From Desulfobacteraceae bacterium (lineage in GTDB: Bacteria; Desulfobacterota; Desulfobacteria; Desulfobacterales; JAABSP01), in contig JAABTE010000101.1 in NCBI GenBank assembly GCA_011390035.1, positions 1 to 8,237 of the forward strand: 8,237 bases of DNA. The letters run 5' to 3'. The translations under genes and the position numbers were made by a program. This document shows, in pieces, positions 1 through 5,957 of the stretch. Numbering within the stretch: the stretch's first letter is position 1; each line of letters starts with the position of its first letter. The notes below the pieces were generated by a model. The model searched no databases. It saw nothing but the letters and a program-made list of their open reading frames with translations, and was not told the DNA's origin.

Positions 1-2502
1 GGCCAGCGTCAGGGGGATGCCCTCGGAAGGCTTCAGGGCGGCCATCTCCCGTTCGATATCCTCCAGCGGCGCCATCACCGCCGTCATGGCCCCCGCACCG
101 TTGCCGCCGGCCTCTGCCATCAGCCGGCCCCGCTCCCTGGCCAGCGTGCCCAGCGCCGCCGGCGCGATCCATCCGGCCGCGCACAGGGCGGTCAACTCGC
201 CGAAGCTGTGGCCGCAGACCGCCGCCGGCGCCAGGCCGAAAAGATCCCTTAGCACCGAGAGCATGGCCAGGCTGACCGCGCCGATGGCGGGCTGGGCCGC
301 GTCGGTTCGCCGCAGGTCCGCTTCCAGCCGGTCAAGCTCCGCCTTGTCCGTCGATGCCATGGGCGCGGGCAGGGGAAAGATGCGGCGGCTGACGGCGTCG
401 CCCCCGGCGTCCGCCGCCTCAATGGCGGCCAGCGCCGACGGGAAAACGGCGATCAGATCCCGCCCCATCTCAAGGTATTGGCTGCCCTGACCGGGAAAGA
501 CGAAGGCGATGTCGCCCTCCGGCGCGCCCCGGCCATATAAGATATCGCCCGGCTTGATCCCGATTGCCGCCGCGCCTTCGCTGCCGATCGGGGCCGGCGC
601 GGCCGATGACGAATCCGGCGACATTGACGAATCCGGCGAATCAGGCGAATCAGACAAGGCCGAGGAATGAGACAAGGCCGAAGATGCCAGCCGCGCCAGC
701 GCCGCGTCGATGGCATTGAGAGCCGCGTCTGCAGCGGCTGTTTCCGGCGCCGCTTTTTGTATCTCCGTCATATCGAGCCGAATCAGCATCCGGTGGGCGT
801 CAGCCGCTTTGAAATCGGCCCTGGACCGCCCGGCCCGATGGGACAGGTTTCGATGATCCGGATCATCCGCGATGGACTTCCGCAACTCCGTCAGCCGCGC
901 TTTCAGCTCGCCGGCGCTTGCGCCGGAGGCGGCCAGGATCTCCACGGCGCCGTCCCAGGAGGCCGCTGTCTTCTCCGCCCGATGCTCTTCCAGCACCATG
1001 TGAAAGTTGCTGCCCCCGAATCCGAAGGCGCTCACGCCTGCTCGTCTCGGCAGGCCTTCGGAAACCCACGGGCGAGACCGGGTGTTGATATAAAAAGGAC
1101 TGTCTTCCAGCCCCAGATTCGGATCGGGAGGCTCCGCCTTCAGGGTGGGCGGCAGCACCTTGTGATGCAGGGCCAGGGCGGCCTTGATCAGCCCGGCGGC
1201 GCCCGCGGCCGCCTTGGTGTGGCCGATCATCGACTTGACGGAGCCCACCGCGCAGCGCCGCCCGCCGCTCGCTCCGACTCCAGCTCCGACTCCAGCTCCA
1301 GCTCCGACTCCAGCTCTGACTCCGACTCCAGTTCCAGCTCCGACTCCAGCTCCAACTCCGCTTCCCGCCGGCTCCCCGGACGCGCCGAAAACCTGTTTCA
1401 ACGCCTTGAATTCCACGGCGTCGCCCACCCGGGTTCCGGTGCCGTGGGCCTCCACCATTCCGATGGTGGAAGGATCGATCTCCGCCGCCGCATAGGCCCG
1501 CCGCAGGGCCAGGGCCTGCCCCTCGGCCCTGGGGGCATAGATGCTCTGGGAGCGGCCGTCGCTGCCGGAGCCGATGCCCCTGATCACCGCGTAGATCCGG
1601 TCTCCGTCCCGCTCCGCGGCATCCAGGGGCTTTAAGACCAGCAGGCCGATGCCTTCTCCCAGCACCGTGCCGTCTGCCCGGGCCGAAAAGGGCCGGGCGT
1701 CGCCGGTGGCCGACAGGATCTGGGTGCGGGAAAAACACATGTGCATGAAGATGTCGTTGAGAAGATCCACCCCGCCGGTCAGGGCCATGTCCGACCGGCC
1801 CGCGTAGATCTCCATCAGGGCCAGGTGGATGGCGCTCATGGAGCTGGCGCAGGCCGCGTCCACCACGCAGTTGGTGCCGCCCAGATCGAGGCGGTTGCAG
1901 ATCCGGCCCGCCACCACGTTGCCCAGAAGGCCGGGAAAGGAGTTTTCCTGCCATCCCACATAGCTGTCCGCGATGCCCCGGATCACCTTTTCCGCGGTCT
2001 GGCCGTCCACTCCGGCCTCCGCCAGCGCCTTTCGCCACCTTGGGTGGCCCAGCCGCGCCCCCAGGGGGATCACAAGCTCCTGGGTGCCGGTGACGCCCAG
2101 GGTCACGCTGACCCGGCTCCGGTCAAAGGGCCTGCCGTTTTCGCCGTAGCCGGCGTCGGCCAGGGCCGCCTTGGCGGTCATCAGGCCCAGCAGTTGGGAG
2201 GTGTCCGTTGCCTCCAGCGCGTTGGGCGGAATGCCGAACTCCGACGGATCGAAGGAGACAGGGGAGATGAACCCGCCCCGGCTGCAATAAACCTGGTCCG
2301 GCGCCTTGGGGTCCGGGTTGTAGTAGTCGGCGGGGGACCAGTGGGTTTCCGGCACCTCGGTGATGGCGTCGATGCCGTGAAACAGCAGCCGCCAGTATCC
2401 GGTGGGGTCCGGCGATTTGGGGAAGACGCATCCGATGCCTATGATGGCCACCGGGATGGTGTTGTCCTTTCGGTTCCGGGAAGGTTGGGATGACATGTTC
2501 AT
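1..2502 (-). CDS. Pfa-like type I polyketide/PUFA synthase, KS-AT portion (3' end outside window)
   Basis: The frame is open for 834 codons from ATG at 2502 to the window edge, so the protein is truncated here. An N-terminal ketosynthase domain spans about residues 16-510. Its active-site Cys is C218 in DAACASS, the two catalytic His are H353 in EAHGTGTRVGD and H428 in KSMIGHTKAAAG, and the domain ends near GFGGSNFH (494-501). A Ser/Asp/Ala-rich linker (about 600-640) follows, then an acyltransferase domain with GQGSQY at 671 and nucleophile S766 in GHSFGE. The AT C-terminal half and any ACP/KR domains lie beyond the edge. KS condenses acyl and malonyl units; AT loads the extender. KS-AT order plus an adjacent pfaD gene points to a PUFA or secondary-lipid synthase rather than an ordinary modular PKS. 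The start lies 17 nt after the pfaD stop, with AGGAA touching that stop, so translation is probably coupled; ATG 2496 is an alternative. A Gly/Ala/Val repeat interrupts the KS (see 1270-1359). Family is confident; the product is unknown. Confidence 0.9.
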   Translation of the reverse strand, partial: MNMSSQPSRNRKDNTIPVAIIGIGCVFPKSPDPTGYWRLLFHGIDAITEVPETHWSPADYYNPDPKAPDQVYCSRGGFISPVSFDPSEFGIPPNALEATDTSQLLGLMTAKAALADAGYGENGRPFDRSRVSVTLGVTGTQELVIPLGARLGHPRWRKALAEAGVDGQTAEKVIRGIADSYVGWQENSFPGLLGNVVAGRICNRLDLGGTNCVVDAACASSMSAIHLALMEIYAGRSDMALTGGVDLLNDIFMHMCFSRTQILSATGDARPFSARADGTVLGEGIGLLVLKPLDAAERDGDRIYAVIRGIGSGSDGRSQSIYAPRAEGQALALRRAYAAAEIDPSTIGMVEAHGTGTRVGDAVEFKALKQVFGASGEPAGSGVGAGVGAGTGVGVRAGVGAGAGVGAGVGASGGRRCAVGSVKSMIGHTKAAAGAAGLIKAALALHHKVLPPTLKAEPPDPNLGLEDSPFYINTRSRPWVSEGLPRRAGVSAFGFGGSNFHMVLEEHRAEKTAASWDGAVEILAASGASAGELKARLTELRKSIADDPDHRNLSHRAGRSRADFKAADAHRMLIRLDMTEIQKAAPETAAADAALNAIDAALARLASSALSHSSALSDSPDSPDSSMSPDSSSAAPAPIGSEGAAAIGIKPGDILYGRGAPEGDIAFVFPGQGSQYLEMGRDLIAVFPSALAAIEAADAGGDAVSRRIFPLPAPMASTDKAELDRLEADLRRTDAAQPAIGAVSLAMLSVLRDLFGLAPAAVCGHSFGELTALCAAGWIAPAALGTLARERGRLMAEAGGNGAGAMTAVMAPLEDIEREMAALKPSEGIPLTLA
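608..681 (-). repeat. 18-bp-period imperfect repeat coding the Ser/Asp/Pro KS-AT linker
   Basis: GACGAATCCGGCGA occurs at 608-621 and 626-639, and GACAAGGCCGA at 653-663 and 671-681, each pair 18 bp apart, with 9-bp sub-repeats (GAATCAGGC type) between. On the coding strand this gives six-residue units such as SSALSH/SSALSD and SPDSSM/SPDSSS (about residues 607-633). It forms a flexible, acidic linker between KS and AT, so length variation should be tolerated. The period is a multiple of three, keeping the frame. Confidence 0.8.
1270..1359 (-). repeat. 15-unit hexamer array coding (Gly-Val/Ala)n inside the KS domain
   Basis: Read on the coding (minus) strand, fifteen consecutive hexamers of the form GGAGYY (mainly GGAGCT, GGAGTC) encode residues 382-411 as Gly-Ala/Gly-Val dipeptides, with single Gly-Thr and Arg-Ala variants. 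Total length is 90 bp, so the frame is preserved. The array sits between HGTGT (H353) and KSxxGH (H428), in the loop after VFG where ordinary KS domains have only a short, variable segment. The hexamer period makes all six frames low-complexity, which explains the Ser/Asp-rich and Pro/Thr-Ala-rich spurious frames on the opposite strand. Confidence 0.93.
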
Positions 2503-2519
2503 TTTTTCCGTGAAGTTCC

Positions 2520-4229
2520 TCAAAGGGGGGCTTCCGTGTCTTGAAGGTATGCGTTGATCGTTTCCAGGGTCATGGGTCGAACGCCTTCCACAGCCGGGCT
2601 CAGGGCAATGCCCTGGTTGCGAAGGGCGGCGGCCCGCGTGGCCACGGCGGCCCCGAACATCAGGTTCATGGCCACCTCGGCCGTTCCGCGGTTTTCCGGC
2701 TTTTCCAGGAAGGTGCCCCGAACCCATTCGTTGAAGGCGCCCAGGGACGGGCCGCACCAGACCTGGTAATCGATCACCCGGTCGGCAACGCCCCCGGTGG
2801 CCCAGCCGGAGGCCCGGCCAAGGTAAGAGCGGAAAACCAGCGCCATCCGGTGGCGCGGGTCCCTTTCCGCCCGGTCGATATGGGACGGGTTGCGCCTTTC
2901 GAAGAAGGCCCGGGTGGCGGCCCATTCGTCGGCGAAGGAGCATCGGAAGAAATCCCGCTCCAGGACGGCCCGCTGGTCCGCCGGCACCGATTCCCACCGG
3001 TCGTGGGCCCGGTAGATCTCGTACAGCCGCGCCGCCCGCTGGGGAAACATGGTGCCCCTTTTGAGTACCTGCACCTTAACGCCCATTTCGAACATGTCCG
3101 CGGCCGGGGCCATGGTGATGTCCGCCTGGCAGGCCTCGGCCAGCATGCGCCGCACCCGCTCGGAGGTGCCCGCCTCCACGCAGGACTGGTTGATGGAGCC
3201 GGTGAGCACATAGGCCGCGCCCATGGCAAAGGCCGCCGCCGCAGCCTGGGGCGTGGCGATGCCGCCGCCCAGCCCGACCCTCGGAAACCGTTCGTAGGCG
3301 TGGCGGGCGGTCATCTCGTCCCGAAGGGCGATCATGGTGGGAAGCAGGGCCAGGGCCGGCTGGTTGTCCGTGTGGCCGCCGGAATCGGCCTCCGCCGTCA
3401 GATCCTCGGCTACCGGAATCCGGGCCGCCAGCCGGGCGGCCTCTGGGGTGATGCGGCCCTTTTCCAGAAGGCGGGCCACCAGCTTTTCCGGCGGCGGCGA
3501 AAGAAACCGCCGGGCCACCTCCACCCGGCTCACCTTTCCCACCACCTTGTTGGGGCAGATCACCCTTCCTTCGGCATCCGCGTGGATGCCGGAGAGCCGG
3601 TACCGGATGAGCGGCTCGGTCAGATTAAGGTAGGCCGATGCGCTAACCCGGCGCACGTTGTGGCGCAGATACAGGTCCACCGTGGCAGCCTCCAGCAGCG
3701 GATCGCCGGGGCTGTGGATCAGATTGACGCCCCAGGCCCCCGCCTCCCCCAGGGTTTCCCTGAGCCGGACCACGGCCGCCTCGATGGCCTCCGGCCCGAG
3801 TCCTCCGGCGCCGAAAAAGCCTATCATCCCGGCCCGTGCCATGGCCGTCACCATATTCACCGATGTAATGCCGTTGGCCATGGCCCCGGCCACATAGGCG
3901 TAGCGGAGGCCATGGTTCCGGCGAAATCCCGGATCTCCCAGCGCCTCCGGCGGCAGGGGCGGCGCATATGCCAGCAGGGGAAGCATCCCCTCCGGAGCCG
4001 GGGCACCAGGGGGAAGTACCCCATCCGGAGCCGGCGCCTCGGTGGGCCAGTATCCGCCGATCACAGCCCGACCGCCCGATCCACTGACGATTCGGCCGTT
4101 TCTCATGCCGACGAAGATGGGCCGGCGCACTCGAAAAAGCGCCTCCCGCAGGGCCGAATCCCCCGCTTCCGGCGGGGCGTCCGGCGCCCACCAGCCGTTT
4201 GTTTTCCTGTCTTTCCACATCTCGTTCAA
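2520..4229 (-). CDS. pfaD: PfaD-family FMN-dependent enoyl reductase
   Basis: 569 residues, a usual length for PfaD (trans-acting enoyl reductase of the nitronate-monooxygenase/2-nitropropane dioxygenase FMN fold). The N-terminal PfaD-specific part (about 1-100) contains FVGMRNGRIVSGSGGRAVIGGYW. The TIM-barrel reductase follows, with AYVAGAMANGITS (111-123), ADSGGHTDNQP (281-291, the PfaD hallmark around the presumed catalytic His), GLGGGIATP (319-327) and GAAYVLTGSINQ (337-348) for FMN phosphate binding. The C-terminal third has MAPAADMFEMGVKVQVLKRGTMFP. It reduces enoyl intermediates bound to the partner synthase, acting in the cytoplasm. The next gene on the same strand, 17 nt on, is that KS-AT synthase. 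Start: TTG at 4229 gives the longest frame; ATG at 4220 is equally possible and neither has a clear Shine-Dalgarno. An in-frame TGA about 36 nt upstream rules out a longer N-terminus. An 11-residue APAP(D/E)G(V/M)LP segment is duplicated at 65-86. Confidence 0.93.
   Translation of the reverse strand: MNEMWKDRKTNGWWAPDAPPEAGDSALREALFRVRRPIFVGMRNGRIVSGSGGRAVIGGYWPTEAPAPDGVLPPGAPAPEGMLPLLAYAPPLPPEALGDPGFRRNHGLRYAYVAGAMANGITSVNMVTAMARAGMIGFFGAGGLGPEAIEAAVVRLRETLGEAGAWGVNLIHSPGDPLLEAATVDLYLRHNVRRVSASAYLNLTEPLIRYRLSGIHADAEGRVICPNKVVGKVSRVEVARRFLSPPPEKLVARLLEKGRITPEAARLAARIPVAEDLTAEADSGGHTDNQPALALLPTMIALRDEMTARHAYERFPRVGLGGGIATPQAAAAAFAMGAAYVLTGSINQSCVEAGTSERVRRMLAEACQADITMAPAADMFEMGVKVQVLKRGTMFPQRAARLYEIYRAHDRWESVPADQRAVLERDFFRCSFADEWAATRAFFERRNPSHIDRAERDPRHRMALVFRSYLGRASGWATGGVADRVIDYQVWCGPSLGAFNEWVRGTFLEKPENRGTAEVAMNLMFGAAVATRAAALRNQGIALSPAVEGVRPMTLETINAYLQDTEAPL
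3972..4037 (-). repeat. 33-bp tandem duplication inside pfaD
   Basis: Two imperfect 33-bp copies (GGAAG restarts at 3979 and 4012; both carry TCCGGAGCCGG) encode consecutive 11-residue segments APAPDGVLPPG and APAPEGMLPLL at residues 65-86. This proline-rich stretch lies between the PfaD N-terminal segment and the reductase barrel, probably a surface linker. The insertion preserves the frame. Confidence 0.75.
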
Positions 4230-4245
4230 GTCGATTGTCCCGAAA

Positions 4246-4267
4246 GCAAGCCGATTTCCCGGCTTGC
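4246..4267 (-). other. Perfect 8-bp hairpin in the pfaD leader
   Basis: GCAAGCCG (4246-4253) and CGGCTTGC (4260-4267) are exact reverse complements around a 6-nt loop. On the pfaD transcript the stem ends 16 nt before the TTG codon and 25 nt before the ATG, the area a ribosome would occupy. With no obvious Shine-Dalgarno it may influence initiation; that role is inference. Confidence 0.55.
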
Positions 4268-4295
4268 GTCATAAATGCGTCATAAATTATGACGC
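4266..4295. promoter_or_regulatory. Candidate operator: 19-bp perfect palindrome plus tandem half-site
   Basis: GCGTCATAA (4277-4285), one central A, TTATGACGC (4287-4295) form a perfect 9-1-9 inverted repeat. The 11-mer GCGTCATAAAT is also directly repeated at 4266-4276 and 4277-4287, one helical turn apart. This lies about 40-65 nt upstream of pfaD, downstream of the strong promoter at 4385-4413. A weaker minus-strand promoter (TTGTAG at 4324-4329, TATATT at 4299-4304, 19-bp spacer) would start transcription inside the palindrome, the classic position for a repressor. The bound regulator is unknown. The odd-centred symmetry is like Fur-family boxes, but the sequence does not match the Fur or PerR consensus. 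Confidence 0.6.
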
Positions 4296-4384
4296 CTAAA
4301 TATATTGCTCATAGGAGGATTGGCTACAACATATGGTAAAAGCGAGAGGTTCCCGATCGAATCCGCCTTCTGACAAAAGATCTA

Positions 4385-4413
4385 AATGTAAAATAAATCG
4401 AAGGCAGTGTCAA
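4385..4413 (-). promoter_or_regulatory. Sigma70-like promoter for the pfaD-synthase operon
   Basis: On the minus strand TTGACA (4408-4413, a perfect -35) is followed after 17 bp by TACATT (4385-4390, 4 of 6 to TATAAT). The region is AT-rich against a GC-rich background. Transcription would start near 4378, giving an approximately 150-nt leader to pfaD that contains the palindrome and hairpin. Confidence 0.6.
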
Positions 4414-4451
4414 GCATGTTAAAAAAACGGCGTGGATTTGAAGGCGAGGGG

Positions 4452-4484
4452 GGCCGGCGGAGCCTTTTTCACGCTCCGCCGGCC
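4452..4484. other. 12-bp GC-rich hairpin between the barrel gene and the pfaD promoter
   Basis: GGCCGGCGGAGC (4452-4463) and GCTCCGCCGGCC (4473-4484) are perfect complements around a 9-nt loop. It lies about 150 nt beyond the stop of the minus-strand barrel gene and just before the pfaD promoter, where a terminator or insulator would be useful. No U-tract follows on the minus strand (C-rich instead), so it is not a canonical intrinsic terminator; it could stabilise a 3' end or act with Rho. Confidence 0.5.
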
Positions 4485-4568
4485 GAAGGATCAAAAAAGA
4501 ATGCGGAGGCCGCCTGAATCCGGATGCGAAACGGACCCTTTCGAAGGTTGGCTGAACGTCGGCCCGAT

Positions 4569-4612
4569 CTTAGCCCGAGCTCGGACGAAGTTTGGTCCGA
4601 ACTCGGACTAAG
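4569..4612 (-). other. Long 18-pair RNA hairpin downstream of the barrel gene
   Basis: CTTAGCCCGAG (4569-4579) opposes CTCGGACTAAG (4602-4612), and TCGGAC (4581-4586) opposes GTCCGA (4595-4600), around an 8-nt loop. On the plus strand two positions mismatch (C opposite A); on the minus strand both become G-U pairs. The stem is therefore continuous (18 pairs) only in the barrel gene's transcript, 22 nt after its stop. This suggests a selected 3'-UTR RNA structure. There is no poly-U tail after it. Confidence 0.55.
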
Positions 4613-4634
4613 TTCTGCCGAATCTTGGCCGCGC

Positions 4635-5549
4635 CTAAAAAAACTTGATCAGGGACAATGTGGTGACCTGTCCCTCCGGTCGATCCCTGGCCTCGAACTC
4701 CCATTGGGTCATCAGCGATGCCACGAAGCCGGCCCTGGGGATGAACAGGCTCACATGGGGGCCGATGCCATAGACCCGGTCGTGGTCGCTCTTGTCCCAC
4801 AGGACATCGTCGCCGCTGTCGTCCGACACCTGCCACTGGCAGTATCCGGCGATGCCCAGATCCCATATCCATTCTCCGGCCAGGGTCTTGCCGATGCCCC
4901 ATTCAAAATGAAAGTCGTCGCCCGGGGTAATATCGTCATCGTCCTTTTCCGCATGGATTTCATACCGCGCCAGAAGGGAAAAAGACCACGTTTTGGCCGG
5001 ATCGGCGTAAACCGTGGCCCCGGCCGTGAACATGGTCGTCCAGAAGCCCTTTCCCGGAGAGGCGGGGTTGGTGTTGTCGTAGTCGCCCGTGGGAAGATAG
5101 AAGCCGAGCCCGAAGACGGCGTCGTACCATTTGCCGTGCCAGCCGAGGATCAGCGGCTCCACGATGATGTCGCCCAGGCCGAACTCGTTGCTGTGGATGC
5201 CGAGGGCGTCGATGTCGATGTCGGAATAGACAAGGGGGATGAACAGGTCCGCGCCGTAGTCGGCTCCCAGCAGCTTGTATTCGGAAACCCATATGAACCG
5301 ATGGACGTTTGCGAACACGTCGGCGTCAAAGCCGATGTCGATCTCATCTCCGTCCGCGTCGGTGATGGTGTCCGCGGTGTAGTAGGTGTTATACATCCGG
5401 TAATACAGCCCGGGAGGCGGGAGCGTGGCGCCCTTGATGCCTTCCACGCCGTTGATGTAATGTCCCGTTTCCTGGGCGGCCATCGCCGGAAGGGCCGGAA
5501 CCGCTCCTAATAGCAGGATTGCCAATAACTTGAATACCGATTTGCCCAT
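4635..5549 (-). CDS. Outer-membrane beta-barrel protein, SphA / phenol-degradation MetA-type family
   Basis: 304 residues. The signal peptide is clear: MGKSVFK, hydrophobic core LLAILLLGAVPALP, and probable cleavage after AMA (residue 24). The mature protein starts AQETGHYINGVEG and contains GATLPPPGLYYRMYNTYY, FGLGDIIVEP, GFYLPTGDYD, LARYEIHAEKD and WEFEARDRPEGQ, with alternating aromatic/hydrophobic strands. It ends in Phe (LIKFF), the usual signal for outer-membrane barrel assembly. These features match the transporter/SphA-like family related to the MetA-pathway phenol-degradation proteins. Those are thought to be porin-like uptake proteins for hydrophobic or aromatic substrates, but the substrate cannot be read here. 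Acidic runs (DADGDEID, EKDDDD) may bind cations. The start is well supported: AAGGAG ends 8 nt before ATG. The gene appears monocistronic, with two 3' hairpins and a divergent neighbour; any tie to the lipid operon is speculative. Confidence 0.85.
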   Translation of the reverse strand: MGKSVFKLLAILLLGAVPALPAMAAQETGHYINGVEGIKGATLPPPGLYYRMYNTYYTADTITDADGDEIDIGFDADVFANVHRFIWVSEYKLLGADYGADLFIPLVYSDIDIDALGIHSNEFGLGDIIVEPLILGWHGKWYDAVFGLGFYLPTGDYDNTNPASPGKGFWTTMFTAGATVYADPAKTWSFSLLARYEIHAEKDDDDITPGDDFHFEWGIGKTLAGEWIWDLGIAGYCQWQVSDDSGDDVLWDKSDHDRVYGIGPHVSLFIPRAGFVASLMTQWEFEARDRPEGQVTTLSLIKFF

Positions 5550-5582
5550 TTCCGCTTCTCCTTTTTCGCTACAGAGGGTGCT

Positions 5583-5692
5583 TGCCGCTGGTTTCAGATG
5601 GCGCTGCCGCTGGCCTCAGAGGGCGTTGCCGCTGGTTTCAGATGGTGCTGCCGCTGATTTCAGAAGACGCTGGCGCTGGCCTCGGAAGATAT
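5583..5692. repeat. Five 22-bp tandem repeats upstream of the barrel gene
   Basis: Five contiguous imperfect copies start at 5583, 5605, 5627, 5649 and 5671, with cores of the form TGCCGCTGG then TTTCAGATGG or CCTCAGAGGG; copies 1 and 3 are nearly identical, and a degenerate sixth begins at 5693. The array covers -34 to -143 relative to the barrel start codon. A period of 22 bp is close to two helical turns, so bound proteins would line up on one face, but a neutral minisatellite is equally possible. Confidence 0.85.
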
Positions 5693-5722
5693 TGCCGGCC
5701 GCCGGCCGCCGCAGTCCGGCCC

Positions 5723-5751
5723 CAAATACCCATTTTTGGATCTGAAATCAA
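5723..5751 (-). promoter_or_regulatory. Weak candidate promoter for the barrel gene
   Basis: TTGATT (5746-5751, 4 of 6) and TATTTG (5723-5728, 3 of 6) are separated by 17 bp on the minus strand in a locally AT-rich patch. No better match was seen nearer the gene. If used, the 22-bp repeats would be transcribed as part of a 5' leader of roughly 165 nt. Confidence 0.25.
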
Positions 5752-5792
5752 GAACAAAATGGCCCCGCCGCCATCGGGCTGTCGATTATGGG

Positions 5793-5821
5793 TTGAAAAA
5801 TCGGCGCTTAAGCGTTATAAA
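5793..5821 (+). promoter_or_regulatory. Strong sigma70-like promoter with palindromic spacer
   Basis: TTGAAA (5793-5798, 5 of 6) and TATAAA (5816-5821, 5 of 6) are spaced by exactly 17 bp. The spacer contains the perfect 10-bp palindrome CGCTTAAGCG (5805-5814), a possible operator between -35 and -10. Transcription from about 5828 would read the small Cys protein, citrate synthase and probably the Fur-family gene. Confidence 0.65.
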
Positions 5822-5912
5822 TGGCCTGAGACGGATTGCGCGCCCCCGGCGCCCGAGCCGCGCCGAAACCCGGCAGAAGACGGAAAAGGACAGAACGGGA
5901 ACACAGCACCAA

Positions 5913-5948
5913 GGGACGGAACAAAAAAAGGGACGGAACAAAAAAAAA
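5913..5948 (+). repeat. 17-bp direct repeat with A-tract just before the small Cys-protein gene
   Basis: GGGACGGAACAAAAAAA occurs twice in tandem (5913-5929, 5930-5946), the second A-run extended to nine A and running into the AAGGAG ribosome-binding site (5947-5952), 5 nt before ATG 5958. This is an A-rich, unstructured leader that could enhance ribosome loading, and a slippage-prone site. Confidence 0.75.
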
Positions 5949-5957
5949 GGAGTGGAC

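Noticed and set aside
667..1635. Plus-strand frames with Ser/Asp or Pro/Thr/Ala repeats that look like adhesin or linker proteins
   Set aside because: The low complexity comes from the complement of the hexamer array inside the KS gene; there is no ribosome-binding site or recognisable domain.
863..2038. 391-residue minus-strand frame with Trp/Ser/Arg-rich repeats
   Set aside because: It overlaps the KS domain in another frame. The KS frame carries all catalytic motifs continuously from 2502 to 1, so this is a shadow made by GC-rich codon bias and the hexamer array.
2541..4274. 577-residue open frame on the plus strand opposite pfaD
   Set aside because: It is antisense to a well-supported PfaD gene, with His/Gly/Arg/Pro-rich composition typical of antisense GC-rich frames.
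4266..4295. Direct call as a Fur or PerR box
   Set aside because: Symmetry is odd-centred as in Fur-family boxes, but the half-site GCGTCATAA does not align with known GATAAT or TTATAAT consensus half-sites.
4452..4484. Intrinsic terminator call
   Set aside because: The stem is strong but neither strand has a U-tract immediately after it; kept only as a hairpin. The same applies to 7490-7515 and 4569-4612.
5583..5692. Possible CRISPR array
   Set aside because: The 22-bp units are contiguous with no spacers, and there are no cas genes.
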